Positions 8,762 through 17,328 of a stretch of DNA of 64,000 bases are shown here, one piece after another (position 1 is the first letter of the stretch; every line of letters begins with the position of its first letter). Made by a program: the position numbers and the translations under genes. This DNA comes from Bacteroides cellulosilyticus (lineage in GTDB: Bacteria > Bacteroidota > Bacteroidia > Bacteroidales > Bacteroidaceae): NCBI RefSeq assembly GCF_020091405.1, contig NZ_CP081903.1, positions 6,572,501-6,636,500 on the forward strand, in the 5' to 3' direction. The notes under the pieces are model-generated. The model did no database searches. It was not told the origin of the DNA and was given only the letters and a program-made list of their open reading frames with translations.

Positions 8762-8873
8762 CACGCTGATAATTAGTTAACCGGATAATTTCAGTAGCTG
8801 GACACCGTGTACCTCCTACTCCTATTCCCGGCGATGACACTCCAAAGAAATACTAATACTAATAATTAATAAC

Positions 8874-9767
8874 ATGAGTTTGAAAATCGTAGTATTGGCT
8901 AAACAAGTTCCCGACACACGTAATGTTGGGAAAGATGCCATGAAAGCCGACGGAACCATTAACCGTGCGGCACTCCCCGCCATCTTCAACCCCGAAGACT
9001 TGAACGCTCTTGAGCAAGCCCTCCGACTGAAAGATGCACATCCGGGCTCTACCGTAACCATCCTGACAATGGGACCGGGACGCGCAGCCGAAGTTATTCG
9101 TGAAGGAATGTTCCGCGGTGCCGACAACGGCTATCTGTTGACCGACCGTGCTTTTGCAGGTGCAGATACCCTTGCCACTTCGTACGCTCTTGCTACTGCC
9201 ATCAGGAAGATAGGCGAATATGACATCATCATCGGCGGACGCCAGGCTATCGACGGTGACACGGCTCAAGTGGGTCCGCAAGTTGCTGAAAAGCTCGGTC
9301 TGACACAGATCACTTATGCCGAAGAAATTCTGAATGTGGAGAAAACTACCGGACGTGTTGTCGTGAAACGTCACATTGACGGTGGTGTGGAAACTGTAGA
9401 AGGCCCTCTGCCCATCGTTATTACTGTGAACGGAAGTGCAGCTCCCTGCCGCCCACGCAACGCTAAGCTGGTACAGAAGTACAAACGTGCTCTCGGTGCA
9501 CAGGAAAAAGCTGCTATCACCAAAGAAGGCGCTACCCTGCCTTATGCCGACCTCTACGAGAAGTATCCTTATCTGAACATCACCGAATGGAGTGTGGCAG
9601 ACGTGAACGGTGACCTGGCACAATGCGGTCTCAGCGGTTCGCCCACTAAAGTAAAAACCATTCAGAACATCTCTTTCCAAGCCAAAGAAAGCCGTACACT
9701 GACCGGAAGCGACCAGGATGTAGAAGATCTTATTGTTGAACTACTCGCCAATCATACGATTGGCTAA
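8874..9767 (+). CDS. etfB: Electron transfer flavoprotein beta subunit
   Basis: The protein has 297 residues, slightly longer than typical EtfB. The N-terminal sequence (KIVVLAKQVPDT) is the family's first strand and adenine-nucleotide loop, and the conserved segment with ADTLATSYALA is present. It pairs with EtfA downstream to carry electrons between an acyl-CoA dehydrogenase and another redox partner. The third gene of the operon is that dehydrogenase, so this looks like a dedicated Etf-dehydrogenase set, possibly of the bifurcating kind found in anaerobes, which is inference. It is the first gene of the operon and is separated from etfA by a heptamer repeat array. Confidence 0.94.
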   Translation: MSLKIVVLAKQVPDTRNVGKDAMKADGTINRAALPAIFNPEDLNALEQALRLKDAHPGSTVTILTMGPGRAAEVIREGMFRGADNGYLLTDRAFAGADTLATSYALATAIRKIGEYDIIIGGRQAIDGDTAQVGPQVAEKLGLTQITYAEEILNVEKTTGRVVVKRHIDGGVETVEGPLPIVITVNGSAAPCRPRNAKLVQKYKRALGAQEKAAITKEGATLPYADLYEKYPYLNITEWSVADVNGDLAQCGLSGSPTKVKTIQNISFQAKESRTLTGSDQDVEDLIVELLANHTIG

Positions 9768-9768
9768 G

Positions 9769-9843
9769 CTACGAGCAACAAGCGACAAGCTACAAGTTGC
9801 TGCGCCATTATACTGAATAGCACTTGTAGCCCGTAGCTAGTAG
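9769..9843 (+). repeat. Heptamer array with inverted arm inside the etf operon (class A)
   Basis: Four 7-bp units (CTACGAG, CAACAAG, CGACAAG, CTACAAG) at 9769-9796 are followed by a spacer starting TTGCTGCGCC and three inverse units at 9823-9843 (CTTGTAG, CCCGTAG, CTAGTAG). The array fills the etfB-etfA gap, so it is transcribed and can fold into a hairpin that could alter the subunit ratio or mRNA stability. Confidence 0.82.
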
Positions 9844-9859
9844 CTAAAAACTAAAAGTT

Positions 9860-10879
9860 ATGAATAACGTATTTGTATATTGTGAGCTTGAAGGCACCGT
9901 AGTTGCCGAAGTAAGTCTCGAACTCCTTACCAAAGGACGCAAGTTAGCTAACCAACTGGGCTGCCAACTGGAAGCCGTTGTTGCCGGTACTAACCTTGCT
10001 GGTATCGAAAAACAAGTATTACCTTTCGGCGTCGACCGTCTTCACATCTTCGACGCTCCGGGCTTGTTCCCCTATACTTCACTGCCCCACTCTTCCGTAC
10101 TCATCAATTTGTTCAAGGAAGAAAAACCGCAGATCTGTCTGATGGGCGCCACTGTTATCGGTCGTGACCTCGGTCCGCGCGTTTCTTCTGCACTGACCAG
10201 CGGATTGACTGCCGACTGTACTTCACTGGAAATCGGTGAGCACGAAGATAAAAAAGCAGGTATGGTATATGAAAATCTGTTATATCAGATCCGTCCCGCC
10301 TTCGGTGGTAACATCGTGGCAACCATCGTCAACCCCGAACATCGCCCGCAGATGGCAACCGTTCGTGAAGGTGTGATGAAGAAAGAGATTCTTAATGACA
10401 AGTATCAGGGCGAAGTTATCAACCATGACGTTGCCAAATATGTACCGACTACAGACTATGTAGTAAAAGTAATCGACCGCCATGTAGAGAAAGCGAAACA
10501 CAACCTGAAAGGTGCTCCTATCGTCGTAGCCGGTGGTTATGGTATGGGTAGCCGTGAAAACTTCGACATGCTGTTCGAACTGGCTAAAGAACTTCACGCT
10601 GAAGTAGGCGGCAGCCGCGCAGCTGTTGATGCTGGCTTCTGCGACCATGATCGTCAGATTGGCCAGACAGGTGTTACGGTACGTCCGAAATTATATATCG
10701 CCTGCGGTATCTCCGGACAAATCCAGCACATCGCCGGTATGCAGGAGAGCGGCATCATCATCTCTGTCAACAATGATGAGAATGCTCCGATTAATACCAT
10801 CGCCGACTATGTAATTAATGGCACGGTGGAAGAAGTGATCCCGAAAATGATTAAGTACTACAAACAGAACAGTAAGTAA
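9860..10879 (+). CDS. etfA: Electron transfer flavoprotein alpha subunit
   Basis: The protein has 339 residues. The C-terminal FAD-binding domain is clear: GGSRAAVD at about 250-257, then QIGQTG, then ACGISGQIQH, the segments that hold FAD. The N-terminal domain is the usual alpha/beta fold that interlocks with EtfB. The start is followed at once by the family's FVYCELEG strand. It overlaps neither neighbour and is only 3 bp from the acyl-CoA dehydrogenase gene, so the three are co-transcribed. Confidence 0.94.
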   Translation: MNNVFVYCELEGTVVAEVSLELLTKGRKLANQLGCQLEAVVAGTNLAGIEKQVLPFGVDRLHIFDAPGLFPYTSLPHSSVLINLFKEEKPQICLMGATVIGRDLGPRVSSALTSGLTADCTSLEIGEHEDKKAGMVYENLLYQIRPAFGGNIVATIVNPEHRPQMATVREGVMKKEILNDKYQGEVINHDVAKYVPTTDYVVKVIDRHVEKAKHNLKGAPIVVAGGYGMGSRENFDMLFELAKELHAEVGGSRAAVDAGFCDHDRQIGQTGVTVRPKLYIACGISGQIQHIAGMQESGIIISVNNDENAPINTIADYVINGTVEEVIPKMIKYYKQNSK

Positions 10880-10882
10880 GCT

Positions 10883-12589
10883 ATGGCTAATTTTTATACC
10901 GAAGTTCCTGAATTGAAGTTCCAACTGAACAACCCGATGATGGAACGTATCTGCGAGCTGAAAGAGCGCGGATACGAAGATAAAGACAAATTTGACTACG
11001 CTCCGCAGGACTACTCGGATGCGATGGACTCTTATGATAAGGTGCTTGAAATCACCGGAGAAATCACTGGAGAAATTATTAACCCGAACGCTGAAGGCGT
11101 GGACGAAGAAGGTCCTCACTGTGCCGACGGTCGCGTAGAATATGCCAGCGGTACGAGACAAAACCTCGATGCCATGGTGAAAGCCGGCCTGAACGGCATG
11201 ACTATGCCCCGCCGCTTCGGTGGATTGAACTTCCCGATCACTCCGTATACCATGTGTGCTGAAATCGTGGCTGCTGCCGATGCCGGTTTTGGTAATATCT
11301 GGTCTTTGCAGGATTGTATCGAAACACTGTATGAATTCGGTAACGAAGATCAACACAGCCGTTTCATTCCACGTATCTGCGCCGGAGAAACCATGTCTAT
11401 GGACTTGACAGAGCCTGATGCCGGTTCTGATTTACAGAGCGTAATGCTGAAAGCCACATTTGATGAAAAAGAAAATTGCTGGCGCCTGAATGGTGTAAAA
11501 CGTTTCATCACAAATGGTGACGCTGACCTGCACCTCGTACTAGCCCGTTCGGAAGAAGGAACCAGAGATGGCCGTGGACTTTCCATGTTCATCTATGACA
11601 AGCGCGAAGGTGGTGTAGATGTACGCCGTATCGAGAATAAGTTGGGTATCCACGGTTCTCCTACTTGTGAACTTGTTTATAAGAACGCAAAGGCTGAACT
11701 TTGCGGTGATCGTAAACTCGGTTTGATCAAGTATGTAATGGCATTGATGAACGGTGCCCGTCTGGGTATCGCTGCACAGTCGGTAGGTTTGTCACAAGCT
11801 GCCTATAATGAAGGTCTGGCATATGCAAAGGATCGTAAACAGTTCAATAAAGCTATTATTGAATTCCCGGCTGTATATGACATGCTGGCTATCATGAAAG
11901 CTAAGTTGGATGCGGGTCGTGCTTTGTTGTACCAAACTTCTCGCTATGTGGACATTTACAAAGCTTTGGATGATATCTCCCGCGAACGTAAACTGACTCC
12001 GGAAGAACGTCAGGAACAAAAGAAGTATTCCAAACTTGCTGATGCCTTTACTCCGCTGGCCAAAGGTATGAATTCCGAATATGCCAACCAGAATGCTTAC
12101 GACTGTATTCAGATTCACGGTGGTTCCGGTTTTATGTTGGAATACGCCTGTCAACGTATCTACCGAGATGCCCGTATCACCAGCATCTACGAAGGTACAA
12201 CTCAATTGCAGACTGTAGCTGCCATCCGTTATGTAACAAACGGTTCGTATGCCGCTACTCTCCGCGATTACGAAACAATTCCTTGCAGCGAAGAAATGCA
12301 ACCGTTGATGGATCGCTTGAAAGAGATGACGAATAAGTTTGAAGCTGCCACCAATGCAACGAAAGAAGCTGCCAACCAAGAACTGTTGGATTTCGTAGCC
12401 CGTCGTCTTTACGAAATGGCTGCTGTATGCGTGATGTCTCATCTCCTCATTCAGGATGCTACCAAAGCTCCTGAGTTGTTCGCGAAATCAGCTGTTGTTT
12501 ATCTGAACTATGCTGAAGCTGAAGTAGAAAAGCACTTCAATTTCATCCGCAAGTTCAAGGCTGAGGAGTTGGAAAGCTATCGCAAGTAA
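10883..12589 (+). CDS. Acyl-CoA dehydrogenase with C-terminal extension
   Basis: The protein has 568 residues, about 180 longer than short-chain acyl-CoA dehydrogenases. Motifs in order are MDLTEPDAGSD at about 173-183 (FAD and substrate loop), the helical domain with QCIxIHGG-like QIHGGSGF at about 410-417, and Glu437 in SIYEGTTQ, the expected catalytic base. The extra C-terminal helical domain (about 455-568) is seen in long forms such as FadE5-like enzymes. It oxidises an acyl-CoA to the enoyl-CoA and passes electrons to the EtfAB encoded just upstream. Chain length specificity cannot be told. A strong terminator follows. Confidence 0.93.
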   Translation: MANFYTEVPELKFQLNNPMMERICELKERGYEDKDKFDYAPQDYSDAMDSYDKVLEITGEITGEIINPNAEGVDEEGPHCADGRVEYASGTRQNLDAMVKAGLNGMTMPRRFGGLNFPITPYTMCAEIVAAADAGFGNIWSLQDCIETLYEFGNEDQHSRFIPRICAGETMSMDLTEPDAGSDLQSVMLKATFDEKENCWRLNGVKRFITNGDADLHLVLARSEEGTRDGRGLSMFIYDKREGGVDVRRIENKLGIHGSPTCELVYKNAKAELCGDRKLGLIKYVMALMNGARLGIAAQSVGLSQAAYNEGLAYAKDRKQFNKAIIEFPAVYDMLAIMKAKLDAGRALLYQTSRYVDIYKALDDISRERKLTPEERQEQKKYSKLADAFTPLAKGMNSEYANQNAYDCIQIHGGSGFMLEYACQRIYRDARITSIYEGTTQLQTVAAIRYVTNGSYAATLRDYETIPCSEEMQPLMDRLKEMTNKFEAATNATKEAANQELLDFVARRLYEMAAVCVMSHLLIQDATKAPELFAKSAVVYLNYAEAEVEKHFNFIRKFKAEELESYRK

Positions 12590-12608
12590 TTGACTGACGA
12601 ATAAGATA

Positions 12609-12643
12609 AAGAAAGCTGTCTCCACCAAAGAGACAGCTTTCTT
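12609..12643 (+). terminator. Terminator of the etf operon
   Basis: A perfect 14-bp stem pairs 12609-12622 with 12630-12643 around a 7-nt loop, 20 bp after the dehydrogenase stop, followed by a T-rich stretch. Confidence 0.85.
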
Positions 12644-12663
12644 AGTTTATACAAGTCAGAGAC

Positions 12664-12894
12664 TTATCTTTCTATAGGTTTCGAATCACATTTCTGTCCT
12701 ATAAAGAATACATAACCAAAAAACTCTTTATACCGCTGATAGACCAGAATATCCTTCTTCATCAGAGCAACGAACTTCTGTGCCGCTATGCTGTTATCAT
12801 TCTCTTACAGAAAGTCCCGCATACGGGTTTCCATCTGGGCATAATAGTTGACCACCCAGCAACATTCGGAAACAGCGATATAACCTCCGCCCGG
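12664..12894 (-). pseudogene. 3' remnant of a SAM-dependent methyltransferase gene
   Basis: One minus-strand frame reads PGGGYIAVSE, then CWVVNYYAQME, then an in-frame TAA, then a tail with YKEFFGYVFFIGQK and a final stop at 12664-12666. A glycine turn after a strand, followed by a tail ending YGYVFYIG-like, is how class I methyltransferases of the UbiE-like group end. The frame has no start, contains a stop, and appears to have lost its middle between YIAVSE and CWV. It is fused at its 5' side to a GNAT remnant. Confidence 0.55.
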
Positions 12895-13219
12895 AAATGA
12901 TTTCTTTAGCCAGAAGGTATTCAGCCGGATAAATTTCGTGACCGATGCCATACAGGTGAGATAGCTTATAGCCGAATCTCTGATAATAATTGGGATCACC
13001 CAACAGGAAAGCCGCCCCGTAGCCTGACGCTTCGGCAATGCGGAAACCTTCTTTCATCAAGGCAGAGCCAATACCTGCATTGCGGTATTCCAATAACACA
13101 GACAATGGAGCCACCATCAGGGTATCATACTTGCTGCCGTCCGGTTGGGCGACATACGTTTTTGTAAACATGACGTGCCCTATCAGTTGCCCGTCAAGTT
13201 CTGCCACTAAAGTATGCAA
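12895..13219 (-). pseudogene. GNAT acetyltransferase remnant, truncated at both ends
   Basis: The frame encodes the central part of a GNAT N-acetyltransferase: a strand with LIGHVMFTK, the acetyl-CoA-binding turn EYRNAGIGSALM, and the DPNYYQRFGY segment. There is no ATG; the frame opens at a stop codon and only a TTG at 13219 is available. About 45 N-terminal residues of a normal GNAT are absent. The C-terminal side runs into the methyltransferase remnant. It is a chimeric scar rather than a working gene. Confidence 0.65.
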
Positions 13220-13275
13220 ACGAATAAATAATCAAAAAAATAATGCTGCATGTCTGTGAATCAGTTTTTTTCGTG

Positions 13276-13283
13276 TACATTTG
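13276..13283 (+). promoter_or_regulatory. -7 promoter box of the Fpg/Nei-like gene
   Basis: TACATTTG matches TAnnTTTG and lies 22 bp before the ATG at 13306. Confidence 0.6.
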
Positions 13284-13305
13284 TCAAAGCTAAAATTAGA
13301 CAGCT

Positions 13306-14127
13306 ATGATAGAAATTCCTGAATCTACTACCATTAGCCGCCAGGCAACAGACGTATTGAAAGGCAAGATTGTTGCCGATGTAATGAACGCCACCAGTCC
13401 GCACCGCTTTGCCTGGTTCAATGGAGACGCAACGAAATATCCGGAACTCTTGATAGGAAAGACCATAGAATCCGTCAATGGTTACGGCTCTTTCATTGAC
13501 ATCTGTTTCAATGAAGATACCCATCTGGCCATCGGTGACGGCACCCATATGAAATATTATACCGCCACAGAGAAATGCCCTACTAAATTTCAGTTACTCA
13601 TCGCTTTTGAAGATGACACGTATCTCGTCTTTACAGTAGCCATGTATGGTGCCATCTATGCTTTTAAAGGAGAATTTGATAATATCTACTACCGTGGCGG
13701 CATAGAAAAAGTTTCCCCGATGGAAGACCGTTTCGACTTTCCTTTCTTTGAAAGCATGATTGCAGGCATCGGAAAAGACATTTCGGTGAAAGCATTGCTG
13801 GCTACGGAACAACGCATTCCGGGACTGGGTAACGGTGTATTGCAGGACATTCTGTACAATGCCCGCATCCATCCCAAACGAAAAATCAGCACCTTGTCCG
13901 CTGAAGATAAAGAACAGCTTTTCTATGCCGTCAAAGACACGCTGGCGGATATGATTGAGAAAGGAGTGCGTGATACGGAAAAAGACTTCTACGGAATCCC
14001 CGGCAAGTACATAACCCGGCTTTCCAAGAATACATATACGAAGCCCTGCCCGCAGTGCGGTTCACGAATCATAAAAGAGGCTTATCTGGGCGGCAGTGTT
14101 TACTATTGTCCATGCTGCCAGCAATAA
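13306..14127 (+). CDS. Fpg/Nei-family DNA glycosylase-like protein lacking the catalytic N-terminal proline
   Basis: The protein has 273 residues with the Fpg/Nei layout: an N-terminal beta-sandwich, the helix-two-turn-helix region with PGLGNGVLQD, and a C-terminal zinc finger (Cys248, Cys251, Cys268, Cys271). Family members begin Met-Pro-Glu, and after Met removal the proline is the nucleophile for base excision and lyase activity. Here the start is MIEIPES, so Pro2 is Ile while Glu3 is kept. No alternative in-frame start restores proline. The protein may be an altered glycosylase or only a damage-binding protein. It is followed 27 bp later by a TPR regulator gene. Confidence 0.85.
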   Translation: MIEIPESTTISRQATDVLKGKIVADVMNATSPHRFAWFNGDATKYPELLIGKTIESVNGYGSFIDICFNEDTHLAIGDGTHMKYYTATEKCPTKFQLLIAFEDDTYLVFTVAMYGAIYAFKGEFDNIYYRGGIEKVSPMEDRFDFPFFESMIAGIGKDISVKALLATEQRIPGLGNGVLQDILYNARIHPKRKISTLSAEDKEQLFYAVKDTLADMIEKGVRDTEKDFYGIPGKYITRLSKNTYTKPCPQCGSRIIKEAYLGGSVYYCPCCQQ

Positions 14128-14154
14128 AACAAGCGTACTTTAATACACAATCCA

Positions 14155-15546
14155 ATGAAGCTATTTACTATTCTACTATTATTATCATGCTTCATCTCAT
14201 GCGGTCTGCGCCCCCAAAAGAGCATAGACGACCGCATCAATGAAGCCATCGAGCTGCAAAAGAACAAGCAACCGGAAAAAGCCATGGCAATCTACTACCA
14301 GGTACTTCCAGAGGTGGAAGACCTGAGCAAACGCTCCGTGATATGCTATAATTTAGGAGTAATGTACCTGTGGGACCGCGTATTCGACAAAGCATACGAT
14401 ATGCTTCATCAGGCTTACGTCTGCGACTCGATCCTGAAAGATACCTCCGCCATGAGTAGCCGGCTCAACTGTATGGGAAGTGCCCTGAATCACATGCAGG
14501 ACTCCTTAAATGGAGAACGGCTGCAAAGAAAAGCCCTGTGCCTGGCACATGCCGTAAACGACTCCGCCATGCTCTACGAACTATACAGCCACTTTGAATA
14601 TATGCACCAGCGCCTGAGGCAATGGGATTCGGTAGCCCACTACATACAACTTGCCATCCGCTATACCCCCGCAGGCCAGTCTCCATCGAAACAATATGCC
14701 GTTCTGGGCGAGGTATACCGCATGAAAGGCGACGCAGACTCCGCCCGTTATTATTATAAGAAAGGAATGGCTTGCCCGGAGATAGACGCACGGCTGCCGG
14801 CTTATTTTTATAGCGCCCAGTTGGAATCGCACCTCGACAACCATCAGAAAGCCTACGAACACCTGCTTGCCTACACCATGAGTGCTGATACCATCTACGC
14901 CCAACAAAAAACCACCGAGCTGGAAAAACTGGCTTACCAACATGAAGCCGAAATGAAAGTGCGCATAGTAAAAGAAAAACAACATCTGTACATCGGCTTA
15001 GGCATTTTAGTGCTTGTAACCGCCACCTTCATCTTCCTGCTTTTTGTGCAAACTCTCCGGAAACGGAAACGTATCATCCGGCTGGAATACGAGAACGAAC
15101 TGAAAAATCTCCGCGAGAAAATAACTTTGCTGAAAGAGAACTTACACTCCGAAAGCCACGAAAAAGAACATATGCTGCAACAAATGGAAGAACAAATCAG
15201 CCAGTTGCGCAGCATTTCCTTCCGTCGCACTCCCATCTCCCGCCGCCTCGACACTCTTGCCGCTCAAAACAGCAAGGAAAAGAAGAACATCAAAGTGATG
15301 ACCGAAAAGGAACAGACCGAGTTGAAACAAGTCATTTTCGAAATCTACGGAGATTACATCTGTCAACTGCAAAACCAATATCCCAAACTGACGGAAGCGG
15401 ATTTGCTTTATTCCTGTCTCGCTTCTACCGGATTAAGCACTTTCGCCATCGCTCTTTGCTTCGGTAACACCGACACCGGCATCGTTGCCCAACGCAAACG
15501 CCGGTTGAAGCTAAAAATGGAGACGGAAGAGGCAAACGAAGAGTAA
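14155..15546 (+). CDS. TPR protein with transmembrane helix, coiled coil and C-terminal HTH-like region
   Basis: The protein has 463 residues. A signal with a possible lipobox Cys16 is followed by TPR-like helices (about 25-260), one transmembrane helix (278-298) flanked by basic residues, a coiled coil (about 305-350), and a C-terminal segment at about 405-455 whose LTEADLLYSCLAS pattern resembles the LuxR-type helix-turn-helix. This build is common in Bacteroides, where an extracytoplasmic TPR sensor is joined to a cytoplasmic putative DNA-binding end. The target is unknown. It is probably co-transcribed with the Fpg/Nei-like gene upstream. Confidence 0.75.
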   Translation: MKLFTILLLLSCFISCGLRPQKSIDDRINEAIELQKNKQPEKAMAIYYQVLPEVEDLSKRSVICYNLGVMYLWDRVFDKAYDMLHQAYVCDSILKDTSAMSSRLNCMGSALNHMQDSLNGERLQRKALCLAHAVNDSAMLYELYSHFEYMHQRLRQWDSVAHYIQLAIRYTPAGQSPSKQYAVLGEVYRMKGDADSARYYYKKGMACPEIDARLPAYFYSAQLESHLDNHQKAYEHLLAYTMSADTIYAQQKTTELEKLAYQHEAEMKVRIVKEKQHLYIGLGILVLVTATFIFLLFVQTLRKRKRIIRLEYENELKNLREKITLLKENLHSESHEKEHMLQQMEEQISQLRSISFRRTPISRRLDTLAAQNSKEKKNIKVMTEKEQTELKQVIFEIYGDYICQLQNQYPKLTEADLLYSCLASTGLSTFAIALCFGNTDTGIVAQRKRRLKLKMETEEANEE

Positions 15547-15640
15547 AATGTCATAACCGACCATAGTATTTCACTCATTTACAACGGATTGATTTTTTAG
15601 AATGTCATCCGTTTTTTTTCTTTTCCAGCCCGCACAGACC

Positions 15641-15648
15641 TAACTTTG
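15641..15648 (+). promoter_or_regulatory. -7 promoter box before the methyltransferase stub
   Basis: TAACTTTG lies 26 bp before the ATG of the stub at 15675. The promoter appears intact although its gene is truncated. Confidence 0.6.
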
Positions 15649-15674
15649 TTGCATCAAAACATATAACTAAACGT

Positions 15675-15836
15675 ATGCAGCAAAGACACGAAAATAGAAA
15701 GACTTACTTTCAGGAACTGGCAGCGACCAGTGAACTTCATTTCCTTCCCTACATTCACCGATTCACCTCCGTCACTCCCCAAAGCCGGATTCTTGAAATC
15801 AGTTGTGGCGAAGGTGGAAATCTGATACAATCATGA
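15675..15836 (+). pseudogene. 5' stub of a SAM-dependent methyltransferase, coupled to an acyltransferase gene
   Basis: The frame encodes 53 residues that include the SAM-binding motif I segment RILEISCGEGGNL near its end and then stops. Class I methyltransferases need about 150 more residues, so only the 5' end remains. Its TGA overlaps the ATG of the acyltransferase gene as ATGA. The deletion thus placed the acyltransferase directly behind the stub's promoter and start, which may allow translational coupling. Confidence 0.65.
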
Positions 15837-16762
15837 GGAACCGCATTCAAGAGCTGGACTATCTTAAATGCCTGTTTATCATACTCATGGTCATTTTCCA
15901 CCTGAGCTATATAGGAGGTAAGTATCCGTACGTCAAAAGCATCGTATATACTTTCCATATGTCCGCCTTTCTGTTGATTTCGGGTTATCTGATTAATGTG
16001 CATAAAAAGCCGAAAGTTTTTCTGAAAGCGATGGCATGGATATTCATTCCATACGCCATTATGGAAATCAGTTATGCCTGCATGTCTACGCTGTTTCCCG
16101 TTTGGGACGGGATAAAAGAAATCAGCGCCTCAGTTCTATTCAGCAAAGTGCTGCTTGATCCCATTGGGCCTTACTGGTATCTACACACATTCATATTATG
16201 TGGCACAAGCCATTATTTCGTACATACTTATCTCCGGGCAAATCCATTTATCCGTCTGTTGGCAACAGGCAGTCTTCTTCTACTTTTCTCCGACGTCTTT
16301 CATTTGCTGACATTTGCCAATGCTTTCTATTTCATGGCAGGCACCGCTATCCATCTAGGCAAACGTTCGTTCCTGTCTTGTTTTCCCTCTTCTTTTCTTG
16401 CCATTATCCCTCTGATCTTTCTGTGCAGTCAGCCGGAGAATCTGAACAGAGGCACTTTAGGAGGAATATTAATCACCGGACTGGTCATCAGCTTCTCGCT
16501 GTACATCTACAAATATCTCCCCTATACAGTGAAACAGGCTTCCCTGTTCATCGGAAAGAACACATTGCCCATTCTTCTTTTCTCCCCCATCTTTACCGCA
16601 CTATCCAAACTCTTTCTGCCTCTCTTTTCATTCGACCCGACAGGAATATGCTTTCTCTGCACCGCCACAGCCACCACCCTGTACGGTAGCATTTTCATGG
16701 CATTCTGTCTGGATAAAGCACGCCTCTCTCCTTTCTTCTTCGGGAAAAAGATGCTCATATAA
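15833..16762 (+). CDS. Acyltransferase family 3 membrane protein
   Basis: The protein has 309 residues from the ATG at 15833, where the typical acyltransferase-3 opening (RIQELDYLKCLFIILMVIFH) begins. The His in the first membrane helix is the conserved catalytic candidate. About ten hydrophobic segments cover the protein. The family moves acyl groups (often acetyl) onto cell-surface sugars. There is no polysaccharide cluster nearby, so the acceptor is unknown. Its ATG overlaps the stop of a truncated methyltransferase. It converges on cbpM, with a 22-bp-period repeat array between them. Confidence 0.85.
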   Translation: MRNRIQELDYLKCLFIILMVIFHLSYIGGKYPYVKSIVYTFHMSAFLLISGYLINVHKKPKVFLKAMAWIFIPYAIMEISYACMSTLFPVWDGIKEISASVLFSKVLLDPIGPYWYLHTFILCGTSHYFVHTYLRANPFIRLLATGSLLLLFSDVFHLLTFANAFYFMAGTAIHLGKRSFLSCFPSSFLAIIPLIFLCSQPENLNRGTLGGILITGLVISFSLYIYKYLPYTVKQASLFIGKNTLPILLFSPIFTALSKLFLPLFSFDPTGICFLCTATATTLYGSIFMAFCLDKARLSPFFFGKKMLI

Positions 16763-16901
16763 AAAATTGGCATTTCAATAGAATTAAATTCATTACCGCT
16801 CCGAAATGAGTGAAGTGTTTTCGTTTATTTATCTAAATTTATTACCAACTTAAAAACAAAACGTAACCATTTGATTATGAGCGCATATAAATAGGGGCTA
16901 T

Positions 16902-16985
16902 CTCAGTCGTATACTTAGGGTACCTCAGTCGTATACTGAGATACCCTAAGTATACGACTGAGGTACCCTAAATATACGACCCGAG
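16902..16985. repeat. 22-bp-period inverted repeat array (class B)
   Basis: Two direct copies of CTCAGTCGTATAC (starting 16902 and 16924) are followed by two inverse copies of the same word (starting about 16950 and 16972), each pair 22 bp apart, with GGTACC-type words between them. The array lies between convergent genes. It can fold into one long cruciform and may serve as a bidirectional terminator. Confidence 0.85.
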
Positions 16986-17026
16986 GTAAGTATCTGCTTT
17001 TTGTAAAATAATATTCTCTTCAGATA

Positions 17027-17314
17027 TCATCTGAACAGCCTCAACTGACTGCGCAACTCATGAAGTTCCCGTTGCATCTCTTCCATACGCTGCAACAGAT
17101 GATGAATGGCATCGATCCCTTCCATATTGATGGACAAGTCATAATACATGCGGCTATAACGTTCCACGTCCGGCAGTTGGGTAAACGTCAGATAACGTTC
17201 ACCACCTTCGGTTGTTACATCTATCAGACCACCTTCCTGCAACAAGTCAATAAACGACGGTTCGATGTGGCATTTGCGACAATATTCGCTGACTATGATT
17301 AATTCGTTCTGCAT
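17027..17314 (-). CDS. cbpM: CbpM-like chaperone modulator
   Basis: The protein has 95 residues. It has a MerR-like helix-turn-helix start (EYCRKCHIEPSFIDLLQEGGL) and a C-terminal coiled coil (about 68-90, with MEEMQRELHELRSQL). This is the size and pattern of CbpM, which binds and restrains the J-domain of CbpA. The gene follows cbpA by 14 bp, as in the known cbpAM operon. Confidence 0.85.
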   Translation of the reverse strand: MQNELIIVSEYCRKCHIEPSFIDLLQEGGLIDVTTEGGERYLTFTQLPDVERYSRMYYDLSINMEGIDAIHHLLQRMEEMQRELHELRSQLRLFR

Positions 17315-17328
17315 GGTACTACCTCCTT

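Noticed and set aside
8859..9680. Long antisense frame across etfB
   Set aside because: EtfB is well supported on the plus strand; the antisense frame lacks any recognisable pattern or promoter.
12797..13219. Complete GNAT gene of 140 residues
   Set aside because: It lacks an ATG and about 45 N-terminal residues, and the C-terminal part is in the wrong frame relative to a methyltransferase tail; it is listed as a remnant.
16763..17026. Attachment site or integron-like array
   Set aside because: The repeats are phased dyads in a convergent gap with no integrase or tRNA near.
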